From: Verrucomicrobiota bacterium
Lineage (GTDB): Bacteria > Verrucomicrobiota > Verrucomicrobiia > Chthoniobacterales > UBA10450
DNA length: 7,868 bases
Reading direction: 5' to 3'
Assembly (NCBI GenBank): GCA_003219395.1
Contig: QHOR01000174.1
Coordinates: forward strand, 1-7,868
The notes under the pieces: model-generated
Databases searched by the model: none
What the model was told of the DNA's origin: nothing
What the model saw: the letters and a program-made list of their open reading frames with translations, nothing else
Part shown: positions 5,126-7,868 of the stretch, piece after piece
How the letters are laid out: every line of letters starts with the position of its first letter
How positions within the stretch are numbered: the first letter of the stretch is position 1
Position numbers and translations under genes: made by a program

Positions 5126-6913
5126 TTACGGCGTAGGTGAGGGACTGCCCATGGTCGGCTGCGGCGTGGCTGTCGAAGAAGGCATCCAAGTGCCAAGTCC
5201 GGTGCGGGCTTGTTGCCGTGCCGCTGTGCCAAGACTGCTCAGGACGGCCAAGCCTATAGCCGATTGATCTAACGTGATTGGCCCCAGGGACTCGGCCACA
5301 TAGCCATCGGCGCGCTCATATCTTTGCGAGGAGATAATCGGACTCAGGTGCTTTGTAATGACCTCGGGCGATGGAATCTTGGCCAGATCAACCGAACGAG
5401 CTATCGCCGGCATGAAGGCCGCCGCCATGAGTAGCATTGGACGAAGCGAAGCATCAAGGCGCGAATACAGCAGCGCAGTATCGACGTATGAGAAAAAATT
5501 CGTCGGGGCTGGTAGTAGTCGCTCGGCTGCTTTGTAAGTTTGAGAATCAGCGAGGTGTGACGAACTGCCCATGCTGCGTTTCACCCCCTCTTCCACTGAC
5601 ACCGGATTCAAACCGGCAATGAAGATCCGGTCAGATAACGCGATCGTTGGAGTAATTGCGACAAGTGTGGCTGTCGACTGCTTTGAAAAATAGCGGACTC
5701 CGTCCTTTTCTGTTTGTGTCCAGATCGCTCCATCATCGGCGTGCGTAAACGTCTCGATGATCTTACTGGCCCTGGCCTTGTCCAGCACAGGCAGAGTCAG
5801 AAGTAAAGATGGCCAATGCGCGCTGGCTGGCCAGTCTGCCAGCGCTCCCAGCTCGAGGCCGAATGCAGCTTTCCAATCCTCGCCTGCAATTCCGCTGACG
5901 CCGAAGTCCTGGAAAGCTTTCTGCACTGCTCCGCTCAACGTCGCAGCATGATTTAGCGTTTCCATCTTTTCTCCGAGGTTGAGTAGCAGCGCCAGATAAA
6001 AAAACGTGTCCTTTGTTCCAAGTGTTAGCGACGAACGGCTCAGTGTGGTGTTATTCTCGAGCTTTGGCATTCCAAGAAAAAGCACATCGCGTATTTTTCC
6101 GTTCTCAAACCTCGTCGAACCCGCGATGCATCGCATTTTTTCAAGCATCGTGGTTTCGCCGGGAGTTGGGCTGGATTGCACGGCAGCACGCAAAGCGGCA
6201 AGCCGCTCAGAAAATGCTTTGGGCTGGAGGTAGAAAAAGGCTGTGAAAGTCGATGGCCGATGCGAGACGGCCGTATGATACGCTTCGTCTTTATCGAGAG
6301 TTTCACTTGAGTTCTTCGCGCGACGATCGACGCGATCGAGAAGTGCCTTTAATTCCGTCACGTTGGTCGCCGCAAAGAACCATGGGGGATCATAGGTTAT
6401 TGCCAGAGTAAATGGAGTTGCTTTGGCCACATCGATTTCATGGCCCTGATACTGAACTTTCTCGCTTTTAGCGCCTGGTCGTTGGTCCAGAAGCATTCTG
6501 CGCCATTTGCCGATGACTCGCTCGGCGTCCTCCTGGGTTCCTCGAAAACGAAATCCGCCCACAACGCTTGGCGCGTTATCGCTGATGGAGGTCAGAGCGA
6601 AGAAGACGTTCTTCGGATCAAGCTGCTCCATCTCCTGCAGGGTTTCAGAGATGGGATTTTGTTTTTGCACGTTGGCTAGCGGCTTACGCAGAAAGTCCTG
6701 CACGGCCGGTTCGCGGTACAGTTGATAAACATCCGACTGACGCCACTCAGCCAACGTCCGATTAAAATCCGGCATGTCTGCCAAAAAAATTGTCTGCCGG
6801 GGGAGAAGGCTGGCTACAGGAGCGCTCGAAACTTGTTGCGAAAGATTCCAGTAATACCAACCAGCGTACGCGGCGACGGCGAACGCGATGATCAGTAACA
6901 GAATTCGTTTCAT
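5126..6913 (-). CDS. Membrane-anchored DUF3352-like protein with two-fold internal repeat
   Basis: I use ATG at 6913 (MKRILLLIIAFAVAAYAGWY; 595 residues) rather than the in-frame TTG at 6928, because MKR followed by a hydrophobic helix is a normal N-terminal anchor. Residues 3-19 form the anchor or uncleaved signal; the rest should be periplasmic. The opening LLPRQTIFLADMPDFNRTL (36-54), and later EPAVQDFLRKP, match the style of DUF3352-type proteins, which open with a hydrophobic 'value' strand and a helix. The body consists of two halves (about 36-238 and 301-486) with matching order of elements, e.g. FFAATNVTELKALLDR (179-194) with IFIAGLNPVSVEEGVKR (430-446), and LDKDEAYHTA (206-215) with LADSQTYKAA (454-463). 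The C-terminus is a disordered Ser/Thr/Pro tail (about 578-595). No catalytic motif is visible and the function is unknown. The closest assignment, DUF3352, is from memory and should be tested by profile search. Confidence 0.75.
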   Translation of the reverse strand: MKRILLLIIAFAVAAYAGWYYWNLSQQVSSAPVASLLPRQTIFLADMPDFNRTLAEWRQSDVYQLYREPAVQDFLRKPLANVQKQNPISETLQEMEQLDPKNVFFALTSISDNAPSVVGGFRFRGTQEDAERVIGKWRRMLLDQRPGAKSEKVQYQGHEIDVAKATPFTLAITYDPPWFFAATNVTELKALLDRVDRRAKNSSETLDKDEAYHTAVSHRPSTFTAFFYLQPKAFSERLAALRAAVQSSPTPGETTMLEKMRCIAGSTRFENGKIRDVLFLGMPKLENNTTLSRSSLTLGTKDTFFYLALLLNLGEKMETLNHAATLSGAVQKAFQDFGVSGIAGEDWKAAFGLELGALADWPASAHWPSLLLTLPVLDKARASKIIETFTHADDGAIWTQTEKDGVRYFSKQSTATLVAITPTIALSDRIFIAGLNPVSVEEGVKRSMGSSSHLADSQTYKAAERLLPAPTNFFSYVDTALLYSRLDASLRPMLLMAAAFMPAIARSVDLAKIPSPEVITKHLSPIISSQRYERADGYVAESLGPITLDQSAIGLAVLSSLGTAARQQARTGLGTWMPSSTATPQPTMGSPSPTP

Positions 6914-6935
6914 ACATGACCGTCTCAAGCCGGCC

Positions 6936-6967
6936 GATGCTGGATACTCGATGCTTGATACTCGATC
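6936..6967. repeat. Heptamer/14-mer tandem repeat in a gene leader
   Basis: On the plus strand GATGCTGGATACTC (6936-6949) and GATGCTTGATACTC (6950-6963) are adjacent 14-bp units differing at one base, followed by GATC. Read on the minus strand each unit splits into two 7-bp pieces, GAGTATC and (A/C)AGCATC, so this is four heptamers of consensus VAGYATC. It sits 23-54 bp upstream of the ATG of the DUF3352-like gene, where its promoter or leader should be. Confidence 0.6.
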
Positions 6968-6989
6968 AAACGCAAACTGATAACAGATC

Positions 6990-7017
6990 CAAGAGCGATA
7001 ATGCGGGATGGCTCTTG
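6990..7017 (-). terminator. Possible weak terminator hairpin after xerD
   Basis: Immediately after the xerD stop (7018-7020) the minus strand reads CAAGAGC (7017-7011), a 14-nt loop and GCTCTTG (6996-6990), a perfect 7-bp stem. No T-run follows and the loop is large, so termination would be weak or factor-assisted. It may be only a 3'-end stabilising structure. Confidence 0.3.
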
Positions 7018-7868
7018 TTATGCCCTGGGATGGAATTGACGGTGGACAGCTTTCAATCGCTGTTGATCGACGTGTGTATAGACCTGCGTGGTCGAAATAT
7101 CGGCGTGGCCAAGCATTTCCTGGATGATGCGCAGATCGGCGCCGTTCCCCAGGAGATGCGTGGCAAAGCTGTGTCGCAGAAGGTGCGGATAAATGTTCTG
7201 TTCGAGGCCGGCGCGCCGGGCATGTTCCTTCACAATTTGCCAGATACGCGCTGTGGTTAGTTTGGTGCCGCGTTCGGAAAGAAAAATTTCGCTGCTGCTA
7301 CGGCGCTTCACCAGTTTCGGCCGCTCGGTGGACAGGTAAGCGGCCAGCGCTTCGCACGCCTTGCGACCCACTGGTACCAGGCGGGTCTTGTTTCCCTTAC
7401 CCGTCACGCGTACAACTCGCTCTTCAAAATTGAAATTCTCAAGACGCGCGTTTGCCAGTTCAGAAATACGCAGGCCACTTGCGTACAGCAGCTCGATCAT
7501 CGCTCGATCGCGCAATCCATGAAGAGCATTCGTATCGATGCTCTCCAGAAACTGCTCGACTTGCAATTCGTTCAGGGTTTCCGGGAGATATCGCTCGATT
7601 CGCGGGAGCGTCAGCGCTTCAGCCGGATCGCGTTGAACTTTGCCTTGAGCGACCAGGAATCGGAAAAAAATCTTCAAGGCCACTACAATGAGCTTGATGG
7701 AGGAAGCAGAGAGGCCGGCGTGCTTGCGATCCGTCAGATATTCGCTGATCGCCTGTAACGTTACCGAGCGGGGGCCTTCGATTTTTTTTCTGGTGGCACA
7801 CCACCGTGCAAACTCGCTGAGAGATCTTTGGGTGGAGAGCTGATAGTTTGCGGAAAGGCCGCGCTCGA
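7018..7868 (-). CDS. xerD: Tyrosine recombinase XerD (5' end beyond window)
   Basis: The frame is open to the window edge: 282 residues visible, missing roughly the first 15-20 of a usual ~300. The visible start ERGLSANYQLSTQRSLSEF belongs to the N-terminal SAM-like core-binding domain (about 1-85). The catalytic domain follows the linker LPRIERYLPETL. All tyrosine-recombinase residues are present: Arg133 in ASGLRISEL, Lys157 in VTGKGNKTR, His228 and Arg231 in PHLLRHSFATHL, His254 in MLGHADISTT and nucleophile Tyr263 in VYTHV. The C-terminus HRQFHPRA matches XerD rather than XerC or phage integrases. Xer recombinases resolve chromosome dimers at dif in the cytoplasm, normally activated by FtsK at the division septum. 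A GTG at 7683-7681 is internal and not the true start. No phage or integron context is visible, which supports a housekeeping role. A run of eight A residues (minus strand) lies near the N-terminus. Confidence 0.93.
   Translation of the reverse strand, partial: ERGLSANYQLSTQRSLSEFARWCATRKKIEGPRSVTLQAISEYLTDRKHAGLSASSIKLIVVALKIFFRFLVAQGKVQRDPAEALTLPRIERYLPETLNELQVEQFLESIDTNALHGLRDRAMIELLYASGLRISELANARLENFNFEERVVRVTGKGNKTRLVPVGRKACEALAAYLSTERPKLVKRRSSSEIFLSERGTKLTTARIWQIVKEHARRAGLEQNIYPHLLRHSFATHLLGNGADLRIIQEMLGHADISTTQVYTHVDQQRLKAVHRQFHPRA

Noticed and set aside
6929..7017. A dif-like recombination site next to xerD
   Set aside because: I looked for paired Xer-type half-sites with a 6-8 bp centre; only a hairpin and the heptamer array are present, and xerD genes are not usually adjacent to dif.
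7018..7683. A short 221-residue recombinase starting at GTG 7683
   Set aside because: The same frame continues upstream with a typical XerD N-terminal domain to the window edge, so the GTG is internal.
1..7868. tRNA, rRNA, CRISPR array, insertion sequence or defence system
   Set aside because: No cloverleaf, rRNA-like block, regularly spaced identical repeats, transposase or nuclease motif is visible; the one recombinase is a housekeeping-type XerD.

Overview
The window carries seven genes, all on the minus strand, read from high to low coordinates. In transcription order they are: xerD (5' end off the window), a membrane-anchored protein of about 595 residues with a two-fold internal repeat (DUF3352-like), a small basic conserved-type protein, nuoA, two tandem GT-C-type polytopic membrane proteins, and a secreted PQQ-like beta-propeller protein (3' end off the window). 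Gene content and style suggest a soil or freshwater member of the Verrucomicrobiota (Chthoniobacter/Udaeobacter-like), with Acidobacteriota as the alternative. The clues are moderate GC, weak or absent Shine-Dalgarno sites, a Ser/Thr/Pro-rich protein tail, a secreted propeller protein and short intergenic tandem repeats. This taxonomic reading is an inference; there is no rRNA or other decisive marker.

Layout. Positions 7868-7018 encode the XerD recombinase with its full catalytic set. A short spacer (7017-6914) holds a possible hairpin and a heptamer tandem array. Positions 6913-5126 encode the DUF3352-like envelope protein. A 189-bp spacer follows, then the small protein (4936-4625). NuoA starts 30 bp further on (4594-4223), so those two are probably co-transcribed. 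After 105 bp come the two GT-C-like proteins (4117-2720 and 2736-1426), whose reading frames overlap by 17 bp and which form a clear translational pair. The 339-bp intergenic region 1425-1087 contains decamer repeats, an inverted repeat, a good intrinsic terminator (1258-1231) and a sigma70-like promoter (1150-1121) for the propeller gene.

How they work together. I see no single pathway. The window mixes housekeeping genes (XerD chromosome-dimer resolution, the NuoA subunit of respiratory complex I) with envelope functions (GT-C membrane proteins, the DUF3352-like protein, the exported propeller). I found no defence system, CRISPR array, mobile element or RNA gene, and I do not claim an undescribed system. 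The points most worth following are the separation of nuoA from nuoB, the collinear motif pattern of the two GT-C proteins, the internal duplication of the 595-residue protein, and the small intergenic tandem repeats.
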